The position numbers and the translations under genes are program-made. Shown one piece after another: positions 11,738-23,283 of a stretch of DNA of 64,000 nucleotides; positions within the stretch are counted from its first letter, which is position 1; each line of letters begins with the position of its first letter. The notes below the pieces were generated by a model. It was not told where the DNA came from and searched no databases. It saw only the letters and a program-made list of their open reading frames with translations. Source of the DNA: Meghimatium bilineatum (lineage: Eukaryota > Mollusca > Gastropoda > Stylommatophora > Philomycidae); the NCBI GenBank assembly GCA_034231615.1, contig CM067304.1:18151944-18215943 (forward strand), in the 5' to 3' direction.

Positions 11738-11954
11738 CTGAGAAAATATTATACAATGCTGATGTTTGCATGAATTTTAAATATATTTATTAATGGCTCG
11801 AAGTTATAATTGATACGTTTCTTCTAAGTGAGGTGTCCCTTACACAGCGGTGCCCTCACTCGCACTCTTTAAGCCCCCCAGAGACTGTACAAGCTGTCCA
11901 GGCTCTTCTAGTGCCATATCAAGAAAGTCGGAAGTAGAGTAGTTATGGTTTAAA

Positions 11955-12385
11955 CCATGGCACAACACAATCCGTTCTCAGTTCTATATATATCGCTAAA
12001 TCTGCAGGAGTTTGAGTAAACCACGGCACAACATAATCGTTCTCAGTTCTATATCTCGCTAAATCTGCAGGAGTTTGAGTAAACCACGGCACAACACAAT
12101 CCGTTCTCAGTTCTATATCTCGCTAAATCTGCAGGAGTTTGAGTAAACCACTACAATCCGTTCTCAGTTCTATATCTCGCTATATCTGCAGGAGTTTAAG
12201 TAAACCACCACAATCCGTTCTCAGTTCTATATCTCGCTAAATCTGCAGGAGTTTGAGTAAACCACGGCACAACACAATCCGTTCTCAGTTCTATATCTCG
12301 CTAAATCTGCAGGAGTTTGAGTAAACCACCACAATCCGTTCTCAGTTCTATATCTCGCTAAATCTGCAGGAGTTTGAGAATAAAC
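11955..12385 (+). repeat. Minisatellite built from the SINE-A tail
   Basis: About 7 units of 47-64 bp containing CTGCAGGAGTTTGAG and CAATCCGTTCTCAG, which correspond to the last ~60 bp of SINE-A. The last unit runs into the SINE end AATAAACGCAGAAGAGG. Confidence 0.85.
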
Positions 12386-12840
12386 GCAGAAGAGGATATC
12401 CAATTTTCATTGTCTATCGTAGTCTTGATCTGTCTCTTGTTCGGTTTCCTGAAACTTTTCCTTCCATGATTTTCCCTCCATGATTTTTCCCTCATGATTT
12501 TTTCCCCATTATTTTCGCTCCATGATTAATTTTTCTCATCCATTGTCTTTAAAAAAAAAATATATGTCCATATGTTAGCTTGCGTGTTTGATAGTTTTGA
12601 GGAGTCAGTTTTCTTCTATGTTCGAGTCTTTGCTGACGTCTGTGTTTGATCAGCTTTATTGATTCCCCTGGAAATGTTGATATTTAGTAAGAACTTCATG
12701 AAAAGAAAACATACAAATATATTCTAACAATAATAAATAGAAAAGTACTGCTTGAAGAAAAAAAGATTTAAAAAATGATCAAACTAATACACTGGATTTG
12801 TTGTTCACCCGTCGTAGTCGGCGATGACCATTCAGCTCAA
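12386..12840. other. Intron sequence, nothing identified
   Basis: Short ccatgattttccctcc repeats at 12465-12535; otherwise AT-rich with no exon. Confidence 0.5.
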
Positions 12841-12849
12841 CTGTGGTGA

Positions 12850-13325
12850 TGATGTCTGCGGTGTGCAAGTCTGTGACAAATGAGTTCTATGATGTCTGGT
12901 GTTGTCTACTACACTCTGAGCATGTGTGGTATATCTGGTGTTGTCTACCACACTCTGAGCATGTGTAGTATGTCTGGTGTCTACCACACTCTGAGCATGT
13001 GTAGTTTGTCTGGTGTTGTCTACCACACTCTGGGCATGTGTGGTATGTCTGGTGTTGTCTACCACACTCTGAGCATGTGTGGTATGTCTGGTGATGTCTA
13101 CCACACTCTGAGCATGTGTGGTATATCTGGTGTTGTCTATCACACTCTGAGCATGTGTGGTATGTCTGGTGTTGTCTACCACACTCTGAGCATGTGTGGT
13201 ATGTCTGGTGTTGTCTACCACACTCTGAGAATGTGTAGTATGTCTGGTGCTGTCTACCACACTCTGAGCATGTGTGGTATGTCTGGTGTTGTCTATCACA
13301 CTCTGAGCATGTGTGGGAGGAGAAT
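12850..13325. repeat. 36-42-bp minisatellite, about 12 units
   Basis: Unit GTATGTCTGGTGTTGTCTAC plus CACACTCTGAGCATGTGTG, mostly 39 bp (13 codons), so frames stay open on both strands. Next to a SINE-A tail at 13340-13410. Confidence 0.93.
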
Positions 13326-13339
13326 AAAAATGGTCAAAA

Positions 13340-13410
13340 TTCATGTCGTTCTCTGTACTACATCCTGTTAACCAGAAGGAATCTGAGAATGTACACAGAA
13401 GAATAATAAT
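13340..13410 (+). mobile_element. SINE-A tail fragment
   Basis: Diverged TACATCCTG...CTGAGAATG...CAGAAGAATAATA, the SINE-A 3' end. Confidence 0.55.
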
Positions 13411-13829
13411 ATGAAACCACAGATATATCACTACTTTAATTAGATATTTAAAGCGTGATTAATTTCTTACTGAATTACCTGATCAGCTCTACCGGAATGA
13501 GGGATCGTTATCTCCGCTGCCTGTCTAGTATACAGTTGAAATATCTATGTGTAAGATGAAAAGTATTTCAGATTAATTGATTAAATTGATTTAGTGATTG
13601 AGTATATTGGACTTGAGTGAATGAATCTTGCTTGACTGAATACGCGATGTGCAAGTTTGCATAACTATTATGAAATTGAAGTAAGTGCCGAAAGATTAAA
13701 TGAAATACACCAAGCCGTAAAAGAACGTATGATGATGATGACTGATGATAATGAAGCAATCCCTGTGACTGTGAACAGGTAAATTTGGACACCTCAAAAC
13801 CTTTCAAACAAAGGTGCAGGCTCTTCTCA

Positions 13830-14275
13830 GTTGTCTAACTCTTATAAGGTTTTCTCAGTTGTCTATAAGGTCTTATAAGGTCTTCATAAGGTCTTATAAG
13901 GTCTATAAGGTCAATAAGGTTGTCTATAAGGTTGTCTATACGGTCTTGTCTATAAGGTCTTATAAGGTCTTGTCTATAAGGTCTTATAAGGTCTTATAAG
14001 GTCTTATAAGGTCTATAAGGTCTTATATCTTATAAGGTCTTATATGGTCTATAAGGTCTTATAAGGTCTTATAATGTCTTCATAAGGTCTTAAGGTCTTG
14101 TCTATAAGGTCTTATAAGGTCTTATAAGGTCTTATCTATAAGGTCTTATAAGGTCTTCTTGTCTATAAGATCTTATACGGTCTTCATACGGTCTTAATAA
14201 GGTCTTATAAGGTCTTATAAGGTCTTCTCAGTTGTCTAACTCTTATAAGTTGTCTAACTCTTATAAGGTCTCAAA
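13830..14275. repeat. Palindromic CTTATAAGGT satellite
   Basis: About 40 short units of TCTTATAAGG with indels; ACCTTATAAGGT is self-complementary, so the array can form many cruciform or hairpin structures. Confidence 0.9.
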
Positions 14276-14945
14276 AGCATGGATGTTGAAGGTGGGTTTA
14301 TGGAAATATATTTAGTCTCCAGCGGGCACTCCAGTGTGGCAGTATCCCTTTATTACCAGGTCCTACAAGGAACACGCGCACATTTCTGGGTCAACTAAAT
14401 CATCATTTTTCTGTCAGATTTTCTGACACATCCGCAGTGATGTCACATCTAGGCATTCCCCGTTACCTAGGAGTCTGTAACCAAACGGCAAATGGGAAAT
14501 GTCCGCTAGATTGCATATTGTCGTCACCCACACTGATTAAGTGATATACGAAACATAGAAATACATTGAGACAAGATATCACAATGATTGTTTCACATAT
14601 GATAAGTTGTGACCTATCTGCCAACTTCCCGTAGTCGCCTCCTACGAGATGCATGGAAAGAAAACAAACGTGACCCTATACTTTGTAACCTGAAATCCAG
14701 TTCTCGATTGCCACACGACAGGTATGATTATATAAAAGTAATAACTTTAAAATATGATTGTATGAAGAAATTATTTTAAAATTTATATGATTGTATTAAT
14801 GAATAATAAAAAGAAATATGTATGATTGCATTCATTAATTTAATTTAAATTGTGTTTGATTGTGTAAGAATTTAAATGAGAAATTAAAAAGTAATTTTAA
14901 ATGCATATGTTTGTATGAAGAACAGAAATAAAGCTGATTTTGTCC
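14276..14945. other. Intron sequence, nothing identified
   Basis: Mixed repeat-like block at 14300-14660, then an AT-rich stretch with repeated tatgattgtatgaa phrases. No exon. Confidence 0.5.
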
Positions 14946-14949
14946 TGAC

Positions 14950-15135
14950 CTTAAAGTAAAAATTGGTATTGTCTACTGTTATTGACACGGATTCTTCTGT
15001 GTTGCAATCTGCGTTAGTCACCACAGCCATACGCTGACCACTCGTAACTGGAGCAGTCAGGCGTAAACTAATCTGGAAGTATTCAGTCCAGAAGCCGGAT
15101 CCAGCGAAAGCCTTTAAGATTATGTCATCATGTCC
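14950..15135 (-). CDS. Pif-like gene, LamG exon b
   Basis: 186 nt, phase 0-0, acceptor ATTTCTCCAG, donor TTTAAG|GTCAGG. 62 codons with FWTEYFQISLRLTAP and ITVDNTNFYFK, alternating beta-strand sequence of a LamG domain. A short imperfect copy of its acceptor edge lies just upstream at about 15160-15196. Confidence 0.82.
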
Positions 15136-15539
15136 CTGGAGAAATATCAATTAGGGTTAGGGAAGATTATGTCATCATATACCTGGAAAAAATCAAAGAA
15201 TTTTTGTTAGTCTACCCAAATATTAATATAAATGTAGAGTTTTGTGAAAAATGGGGGGATGGGCGGAGATTTATTCCAAATCTTTATTTCATACCCAGAA
15301 TGGTCCAAGTCCCAGAAGTGTGCAATACTTTCAGAAGAAGCTCCCTACTACGGGGTGGGGGAGGAGTGAGAATTGCATGGACATCTAGAAAAACTAATGA
15401 GAGGGTACTAAAACTACAGCCAATAGCGAGACGAAGTTACATAATAATATCAAGAAAGATAATCCTTGTTTTTTGAACACGCTATGAGAGGGGAATGCAT
15501 GAGAACATAGTTACAACGGGCAAGATAGAAAGTCAGAGA

Positions 15540-15850
15540 TATCGAGGAAGACAGAGTCTGGTACAGAACAAGAAATTTAACTCGTTAGTGTTGTTTAAAT
15601 TACAAATGGCGGCAAATCTAGTATAGAACTAGGATTTTAACTCGGTAAAGTAGTAGAAACAACAAAGGGCGGTAAATCTAATATGGAACAAGAACCGTAA
15701 CTCGAGAGAGTAGTATAAGCTAACAAGGGTGATAAATCTAGTACATAGCAGGGGCTGTAACCCGAGAGAAACAACAGCGGGTGGTAAATCTAGTATAGGA
15801 CAAGGGCTATAACTTGATAGTGTAATAGAAACTACCTAGGGTAGTAAATC
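15540..15850. repeat. ~60-bp minisatellite, about 5 units
   Basis: Units contain GGTAAATCTAGTATAG and TAACTCGATAGTGTAGTAGA, moderately diverged. Confidence 0.8.
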
Positions 15851-15915
15851 TAGTAAATGAAAGGGAACTCTTTAGTTAGAGGAACATATTCTACAAACGA
15901 TAGTAAATCTCTTAC

Positions 15916-16019
15916 ACTGAAGTTTGCTGCATGACCTTCTCTGACTGGAATTCTGGGAACACTGTCTTCGTTGTTCATAGGATTATCTTCAAAGTTGAGG
16001 TCCACCGTTGCCTCACAAA
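15916..16019 (-). CDS. Pif-like gene, LamG exon a
   Basis: 104 nt, acceptor AATCCTGCAG, donor TTCAGT|GTAAGA; starts with two bases, ends in phase 0. Encodes CEATVDLNFEDNPMNN and REGHAANFS, the opening strand of a laminin-G/concanavalin-like fold (DLxFE...). Confidence 0.82.
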
Positions 16020-16083
16020 CTGCAGGATTGTAATTGGGAAAAAGAAAAAAAATCAATTATGTTTTCTTTGATTGAGCAGGTTT

Positions 16084-16235
16084 TCTTTTCTTCAGCGTTC
16101 GTTCTCAAACTCCTGCTGCATATCTCTGTTAACAAGACAATGGCCCTACTAGATTTTCAGCAGGATGCAGTCCATAAAATGGAATGTGTTGTATTGCTGT
16201 CTTATTTTCTCTAATGGCTCGACACATCAGATTTC
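16084..16235 (-). mobile_element. SINE-A fragment
   Basis: Antisense CTTCAGCGTTCGTTCTCAAA, then diverged internal sequence to GACACATCAGATTTCGGC. Confidence 0.65.
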
Positions 16236-16315
16236 GGCAGTGAGCATGTTTTAAAAACCCAACTAAGTTCACGTTAACTGGACAGTCGTGATGACAAGAA
16301 TACAGTTTACTGACT

Positions 16316-16770
16316 TGACTATGGCGGTGACCAGGGCATTTGAGTGGCTATGCACACAGAAGGTAACGCAGGTCTGAATCTTGAGTGATTCTATGAGTAT
16401 GATTAAGAAGGTACAAGTGGGTCTCGTTCGCGAACAGTGGATTGAGGCCTTGAGAAAGGCGAGCCTGAAAGTGGTTACGTTTATTTTCGTGCCGGAACAT
16501 GTGGGCGTTGGAGGCAATGAAAGAGCGGATCAACCGGCATCATGCGCGATTGTGACTCAGAACGATGGGGCAATGGATCGCGCTGACGTGTTGAATTCCT
16601 TAAGAGATATAACACGCGAGAGTGAGACTAATGTGGATGATGATTCCTTTTCAATTGCTAGGATTAAAGATCAGGGATTGAAATGCGGTGTTGCTAGAAG
16701 TGAACATTTTTGTGGGCGCAGAAGAATGATGGTCAACCAGCATAGGACCGGTACTGTCAGCAGAAGTTGA
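16316..16770 (+). mobile_element. LINE RNase H fragment (broken)
   Basis: Reads AVTRAFEWLCTQKVTQV, one in-frame stop, then SDSMSMIKKVQVG, VPEHVGVGGNERAD and DRADVLNSLR, the D-S and H...GNExAD motifs of LINE-encoded RNase H. The flanking RT is absent. Confidence 0.75.
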
Positions 16771-16969
16771 ATGGCAGATACACTCAAGGAGAGATCGAAG
16801 CAACTATGGACGTGTCCAGTTTTCAGTGATGATGACCCGACGACTAACTAACTAACTAACTTGAAATTTATTTTTGTTAACATAAAAATACAAAAACTAA
16901 TGCATATCAATAGAAATGAACAACCACTGACAATCGTCATTGACATATAACTACTAGAAAATGTCAGCA

Positions 16970-17595
16970 AATTTGAATATCTCGGGTCAACCATCAACAC
17001 CACAGGAGATTGTTCAACTGAGATCAGAAAGAGATTATCAATGCCCTACAAAATATATATCACAGATATACAAATTATATGGCAAGAAGCAAATAAAAAA
17101 AGAAAGTAATAATTATTAGCTAATAATTATAAGTAATAAATAATTAATTAATAAAAAATAAGTAGCTATGTTTATCCAGTGGCAAGATATGGCTGTGAGA
17201 CTTAAGCACTATCATCTGCAATGGAAAAGAAAATATCGGTATTTGAAATGAAATCGTATAGAAGAGTCACAGGAATGTCATGGATAAAATAGGAAAAAAC
17301 GGAGACATCTTTAAAGACTTGAACATAGAATACTGGCTCTTCAAAACTATCAAACATCGTAGGATAATATATTTTGGACATATAAAACGAGACAACGGTT
17401 TAGAAAGATTAATCATGGAGGAAACATTTCGGGAAATAAAACAAGAGGCAGACCCAAACTGTGATGGAAACAGGCTATCGAAGACCTTCTGAAAACGATA
17501 GCGGAAGAGGCTGGGCAGATTGCACAGAACTTGGAGGCGTACTCCAAGAACTTGACAGTGAGGAATTACCATTCTACAAAGACACGATAACATAA
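16970..17595 (+). mobile_element. LINE-B RT C-terminal relic
   Basis: Starts at the YLGSTINTTGDCS motif and runs through RYGCET and the GYILDI/RW-type tail, with several frameshifts and an AT-rich insertion at 17090-17170. Confidence 0.7.
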
Positions 17596-17639
17596 ATATA
17601 ACAGATAACTAGAAAAACTAGATAACATCATCATCATCA

Positions 17640-17990
17640 TCATCATTAAGTGCCGTCTCCGCAACGAAGGTTGGCTGCAACGTATCTCCAACGTCTCCTG
17701 TCTCTTGTCTTGGTGGTGCACTCTGCTAGACTGTAACCTGTCAATCGTGTGATGTTACTCTCCCACGTGTATCTCTGCCTACCTCTTGCTCGCTTCCCTT
17801 TGACTTTACCCTCAAGTAAGGTCTTCAACAAGGTGTCATGTATTTTAATGTGTCCAAAGTATTTTATTTGCCTGATCTTTATTTCTCTTAGTAGTTCTTT
17901 CTTCATATTAAGTGTCTTTAGCACCTCTTTATTTGTTTTCTTCTCTTTCCATGATGTTCTCCCTATTCTTCTATATACCCACATATTAAG
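17640..17990 (-). mobile_element. LINE-B C-terminal fragment
   Basis: 112-codon open stretch with MKKELLREIKIRQIKYFGHI and GKRARGRQR, the RQIKYFGHI and GRxR motifs of the RTE-like C-terminus. Followed by an (ATC)n-type 3' end at 17626-17645. Confidence 0.85.
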
Positions 17991-18101
17991 GGCATCAATT
18001 TTATCTTCTAATTGTTTATTTAGTGTCCATGTTTAGATAACATAAAACTCATAAAACATACAAATATCATAAAACATACAAATATCATAAATATGAGATA
18101 C

Positions 18102-18248
18102 CAAATGGAATCTGGTTCGATCTTGTTACACAGTGGCAGACGGACAGATCCATGATGTCCGTGGGTTGACAACGAAATCTTTGTCCTGGTAGAATCTTGT
18201 AGAAGAACTGGTTTGGGTTGTTCGGATTCACACCATACGGACAGGTAT
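18102..18248 (-). CDS. Pif-like gene, chitin-binding-type module 3 (short)
   Basis: 147 nt, phase 1-1, acceptor TATGTTGCAG, donor TTTG|GTATCT (weaker). Encodes CPYGVNPNNPNQFFYKILPG, RFRCQPTDIMDL and VCHCVTRS. Shorter and with fewer cysteines than module 2; the CQPxxxxxxxxxCxC end resembles the segment that leads into LamG in Pif-like proteins. Phase agrees with both neighbours. Confidence 0.82.
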
Positions 18249-18379
18249 CTGCAACATAAATAGTGTGTCGTGGTTACAATAGGGAACAACATTACAATAG
18301 AGGCAATTTTTGGACAGAGATTTCAATAAATAAACAGCAATATCTATTGTCTATTGTCTTTCCCAGATGAATGATTGTT

Positions 18380-18730
18380 TATCGCATTCACACTTGCCGT
18401 TAAGAGTAGGGGTGGTAACTTAAGCTGTCGTTTCAAGGCCAGATGTGTCGCTGAGGTTGCATTTAGTCCATGTTTGTTCAAGGCTATCTTGACGTTTTCT
18501 ACCCATCGTTTTCTTGGTCTACCTTTGTCTTTACGCCCAGATATTCATGTATTATATGCTCTTATTGGTATTTGGTTTGGATTCATTCTCATAAGATGAC
18601 CCAACCATTTTATTTGCTGTCTCTCAATATGTTCGATACATGATATTATACCAACTCTATTACTAATTTCTTCATTTCTTATTTTATCTAGTTTATTAAC
18701 CATTGCAGCTTTTCTCAGACACTTCATTTC
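18380..18730 (-). mobile_element. LINE C-terminal fragment
   Basis: Minus strand reads QQIKWLGHLMRMNPNQIP and, after a frame break, KGRPRKRWVENVK: the same LINE type as 33.6-34.4 kb. Confidence 0.8.
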
Positions 18731-19084
18731 ACATGTGACGATTTTTCTTTGGTATAGCTATGAAATAGCTATACACCGACATTATTGTGCACGCGGCAAC
18801 ACAATATTACCATCCAGATGGACCACTGAGACTGGCAGGTGGACCACAGAGACATGCAGGTGGGCCACGTAGACTTCAGATACGTCGCGGATAAAAATAT
18901 TGAATATGGAAACATCTCAGAAACATGTGTTCATAAGGGGGAGAACGGATAAAAAAAACGTAGGACCATGTTTTTTCATTATATTCTACTTTATAAATTG
19001 CAGCGTTAGGGGTAGAATAGCTCTCTGGAGGCGGCCTGTGTGTGTGTTTCATAACAGCGCAGCAAGAGTCGGAGTCGACTAAGA

Positions 19085-19455
19085 TAGTGATGATACACAC
19101 AGGCCTGTCTAACAAACTGACAGGAGTGTAGTTACTAGTGAGAGAATTAATTCACAAACTGACAGGAGTGCAGTTACTCGTGAGAGAATTAACTAAAAAA
19201 CTGACAGGAGTGTAGTTACTCGTGAGAGAATTAACTAAAAAACTGACAGGAGTGTAGTTACTCGTGAGAGAATTAACTAACAAACTGATAGGAGTGTAGA
19301 TACTCGTGAGAGAAGTAACTAACAAACTGACAGGAGTGTAGTTACTCGTGAGAGAATTAACTAACAAACTGATAGGAGTGTAGATACTCGTGAGAGAAGT
19401 AACTAACAAACTGACAGGAGTGTAGTTACTCGTGAGAGAATTAGTTAACACACTT
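19085..19455. repeat. ~42-bp minisatellite, about 8 units
   Basis: Unit AACTGACAGGAGTGTAGTTA plus CTCGTGAGAGAATTAACTAA with a two-unit higher-order pattern (GACAGG...GATAGG). Confidence 0.93.
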
Positions 19456-19554
19456 CTTTGTTTACGCTGTTCTGTTTACATTGCCAGACATCTAATGTTA
19501 TCGATGTCTCATCTTCGAACATGCTCGGTACAGATCATGCTTCATACCCTCTAG

Positions 19555-19930
19555 ACATTATATAATTATCTCTAGCGAGTTCCCATCTCACGACGCTGTA
19601 GATTTATCTCTAGCGGGCTCGCATATCACGACGCTATAGATTTATCTCTAGCGTGCTCCCATCTGACGACGTCGCAGATTTATCGCCCGCACTTTCCCAT
19701 ATCACAACACGCTAAATTTAACCCCAGCGCCATTTCTTGACATATGCGTTTCAGCTTCAGCGTCTTCCCACCCATATTAACAAACTAATACCACTTCTAT
19801 TAACAAACTAATACCACTACTATTAACAAACTAATACCACTACTATTAACAAACTAATACCACCACTATTAACAAACTAATATCACCACTATTAACAAAC
19901 TAATACCACCACTATTAACACACTAAATTC
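19555..19930. repeat. Two minisatellites (38-bp and 21-bp units)
   Basis: TATCTCTAGCGGGCTC...ACGACGCTATAGA, about 4 units (19565-19730), then ACTATTAACAAACTAATACC, about 7 units (19785-19925). Confidence 0.85.
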
Positions 19931-20139
19931 AGCTTAGATCTGATATCTCTGTGTCTAATACGTCTATACATCTAATTTGTGCCTACATATATATTGTCAT
20001 AAAACTTGTGCCGTTAATCGTGGGGGTGGGGAGAAATTGAAGTTGTCTAACTTTGGGCATGTGGGGCGCATTGACCATGATCAGACAGTGTCTCTTTAAG
20101 GATACTTTCATTGTCTGATTATTTATATTTGATCATCTG

Positions 20140-20410
20140 CACCATTCTAGTCAACCTTCAGCCAACCTTCGTTGCGGAGACGGCACTAGATGATGATGAT
20201 GACCATTCTAGTTATTCGTCATTCTTGTGTCGTGTAGGAATATCTTCTGCTGTTGTACGAATTAAGGGCTGATTTTATTGATTTCATTCTCATGATGTGG
20301 CCAAACCACCTGGTATAATGTCTCTCGATGAAGTCTTAACTTAGATTATTTCTTTCCTGATATCTTCATTTCTCCGTGGGTCTTCTGCTACTTCTTCTTT
20401 CGTTCACTTG
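20140..20410 (-). mobile_element. LINE fragments
   Basis: 20150-20192 carries the reverse complement of the LINE-B GCCGTCTCC...GTTGGCTG end with an (ATG) tail. 20280-20400 reads RYTRWFGHIMRMKSI on the minus strand. Confidence 0.65.
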
Positions 20411-20418
20411 ACATATGT

Positions 20419-21216
20419 CTATATCTGTAATTCTGTCTCCTTAATAAAACTCACTGTCTTTTGTAGTTCATACAGTGTCCCATAGAGCTTTGATTCCAGT
20501 GTTGTTTCCTCTGGCCAATATGTATGCCTCAGCGTTTCATGCTCAGAACACTCTTGAAGTATGTGCTTGGTACTCTGTTCTGCCTGTCCACATGTACACA
20601 TGGCAGTGTTGCCAATCTTGAACTTTGTATACATGTGACTGCGGAGTCGGTTGTGTCCTGTTCTGAGACGTAGAATTATAACTTGCTCTGATCTGTTCAT
20701 AATGTGATAGTCATCTTGTGTTGGTGTTTGTGGCTTTCTTATTGACTTGATCATCTGTTTTTTCTGATGGCAGGTGATTGGTATATCTGGTTGGTCTTCG
20801 GCAGCACCTTCTTTAGCCAGTTGGTCTGCTTTTTCATTTCCTGGTATTCCACAGTGAGAGGGTATCCACTGCATGGTTACCCTATACTGGTAAGACAATT
20901 CGCTAAGTAGTTTTTTCAAGTCTGTTAGTTTTCCAGACTGGAGAGCTTGAAGCACTAACCTTGCATCTGTCAGGAATACCACAGGCTGTATGCCAGAGTT
21001 GGAGTTCAGCAGTTTTTTAGCTGCCACACCAATTGTCTGGATTTCTGCATCATAATTATTGCAGAATTTTCCCGTCGGTGTTCTGATTGTATCTCTAGGC
21101 GTGTGTGGATATTCTATATATACACCTGCACCTTCATTCCTCACAGCATTCTGTGCTGACCCATCTGTGTACACTTCCGTCGGTCTAATTTTACTGCGAT
21201 GGAAACGAGAAGGCAA
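20419..21216 (-). mobile_element. LINE RNase H ORF (5'-truncated, uninterrupted)
   Basis: 265-codon open frame. RNase HI domain with all acidic positions: YTDGS (D18), NYDAEIQ (E58), FLTDARLVLQ (D84) and HCGIPGNEKADQLAK (H121, D131). The C-terminus has the CxCGQAEQSTKHILQEC pattern found after RNase H in jockey/I-type LINEs. No RT upstream: a 5'-truncated insertion in the intron between chitin-binding modules 2 and 3. A decayed relative is at 34710-35035. Open frame suggests a fairly young copy, but it cannot act alone. Confidence 0.88.
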
Positions 21217-21735
21217 ATGACAAATTCAGCCTTCATATCAAAGTTGTGTTATCAATGTCAGAGGTGGACATTAACTAAACAACAAGAGGGAACTCTTATT
21301 ACGTGTAAAATGAGATGTAAAAGAATATTTTTTTTAAAAATAGAACAAGAAGAGATCATGTGAGGAATGAAAAGATTACAAGAAATGTTGGAACAATTTC
21401 TGTGGTCAAATATCTAAAAAAACACCAAAACTTGAATAGTTGACCACTTAATGAGAATGAACACTTTCCTTATTGACCAGTTGCAAGAGCATACAATATG
21501 AAAATAAAATTGAAACAGCAAGACGCAGAGAAAGACAAAAAAGAAGTGGATTGAAGGCGTTACCAGCGTTCTGAGACGTCACAACATTAATGCATATCAA
21601 TTTACAAAATAACATAAAACTGAGAGTAATTCAAACCTGCGTTACAGCAAAAGCAGAGAAATATCGATAGATGGACTCAAAAATAACATAGAATAAACAG
21701 AAAGTTCAAGAATAACAAATCGACAAGAGAAACTT
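21217..21735. other. Intron sequence, no exon found
   Basis: Includes 21480-21560, where AAGACGCAGAGAAAGACAAA resembles a broken LINE GRxRxRW region. Confidence 0.5.
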
Positions 21736-21737
21736 AC

Positions 21738-21962
21738 AAGTATTTATATTGAAATTGCCAGAGCAGTTATGTGTTCTGTTTGCCCCGCATGTGATAGGAC
21801 ATGAATCGTCAATAACACATTGAGAAGAACTTGGATCGAATCTGTGTCCTGCTGGGCAGCACTCTTTAGAAGCCAATCGTTGTTCTGGACCACATTGCCA
21901 GTAGGACTGACATGCAGATGGATCTTCGTATGTGGCATTTGGAGGCAGCGTCCCACATATAT
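21738..21962 (-). CDS. Pif-like gene, chitin-binding-type module 2
   Basis: 225 nt, phase 1-1, acceptor TTTGTTACAG, donor ACTT|GTAAGT. Encodes DPSACQSYWQCGPEQ, then CCPAGHRFDPSSSQC: a canonical CBM14 pattern with its aromatic (YW) and the CPxGxxFDxxxxxC end. Followed by CGANRTHNCSGN, which has two N-glycosylation sequons. Confidence 0.92.
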
Positions 21963-21964
21963 CT

Positions 21965-22900
21965 GTAACAAATAGGGATACATACGAGGGAAGTCAATAA
22001 GTAAGCAACAAATGGCTTGGGGGGGGGGGGTGTCTTTCAGTTAGGAACAACAATCTGAATATAGTATACGCCGTTTGTTATGACTGCATGCGCGTTTGTA
22101 CGCTGTTTTGGAAAGTGACTTTCACCAACAGAATTCAAACAAACTATGTGGGTCATGTATTCGTTTATTCCCGTTAATTTCGTTTGTCGGCTTTTTGCAG
22201 GAGACACCCGGGTCACATTAAGTACATAAATATCGACCAACAAAACAATCATCACATCAATAATCTATAACATGGCACAAAAGACGCAGGTCCTATTTTA
22301 TTTCTGTAGGTATCTCTCACGGGCTCACCCAGTCACCAGGAAGTAGGGTATCAGTGCGCATACTAAGGGAATGTTGAGGAGCTGCGATATCGCAAGTGCG
22401 GTAGGGCCCGCTTGTCGGGCAGTTTCTGGTCAACCATTGACTAGGTAGCTCTAGCAATTATGGGAAATCGTGTGCTAAGACACTTATGCATCACTCCGCT
22501 TACCTTTACTTTTCTACCCTCGTCGTTAACAGATATTACTGTCTTCCGGTCAGACATACAAAATTTGACAGTTGTCGACAAAAAAAGGGGTTGGGGTGGT
22601 GGCTGACAAAAGTTGACGTCAACAGAGTTTTTTCTGTTATATATACCATTGAAATTGTTTGCATGTGTAAAATATTTCTTAATATTTGAATGACAACTTA
22701 TGTTTTTCGTTGTTTATCAAAATTGTTTGTATGGAGAAGGGGGGAGGTGGGATTAAATTATTTCGATATAATTGAGTACGGGATGGGGGTGGAGGGAGGT
22801 TCAGAGTTACTGGTAGTTGTTGGCAGGAAATGGGGGTGGGGGTGGTTGTGTGGGTGTATGGGGAGAGGAGTCAAAATTAGCCATACAATTGTTTAAAAGT
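21965..22900. other. Intron sequence, no exon found
   Basis: G-run at 22018-22030 and a G-rich stretch 22735-22870 (GGGGGAGGTGGG, GGGGGTGGGGG) that could form quadruplexes on the plus strand. Confidence 0.5.
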
Positions 22901-22914
22901 AATTATGAACATTT

Positions 22915-23105
22915 CCTATGATAAAAATGATTTATCTACAATTTATGAAGTTAGTAAAATTTATTTACACATTAAGAAGTTCGTAAAATGTATCTACAAA
23001 TTATGAAGTTTGTACAATTTGCCTACAAATTATGAAGTTAGTTCAATTTGTCTAGAAATTATGAAGAACGTACAATTTGTCTACAAATTATGAGGTTTGT
23101 AAAAT
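22915..23105. repeat. ~29-bp minisatellite, about 6 units
   Basis: Unit ACAAATTATGAAGTTAGTAC plus AATTTGTCT. Confidence 0.85.
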
Positions 23106-23283
23106 TCTGTAAATATATCAAGAAATGTATTTTACACACAATTTCATACGGAAAATTAGACTCAAAATTAGTTCGACCAATATGGTCACATACCAAACTC
23201 ACATGTGTCGGACCATTTGTACAATTAAAGATGGGACAACGGTCTGTCGATATTGATCGCTGTCAATGTATCTTCCTGTCTGT

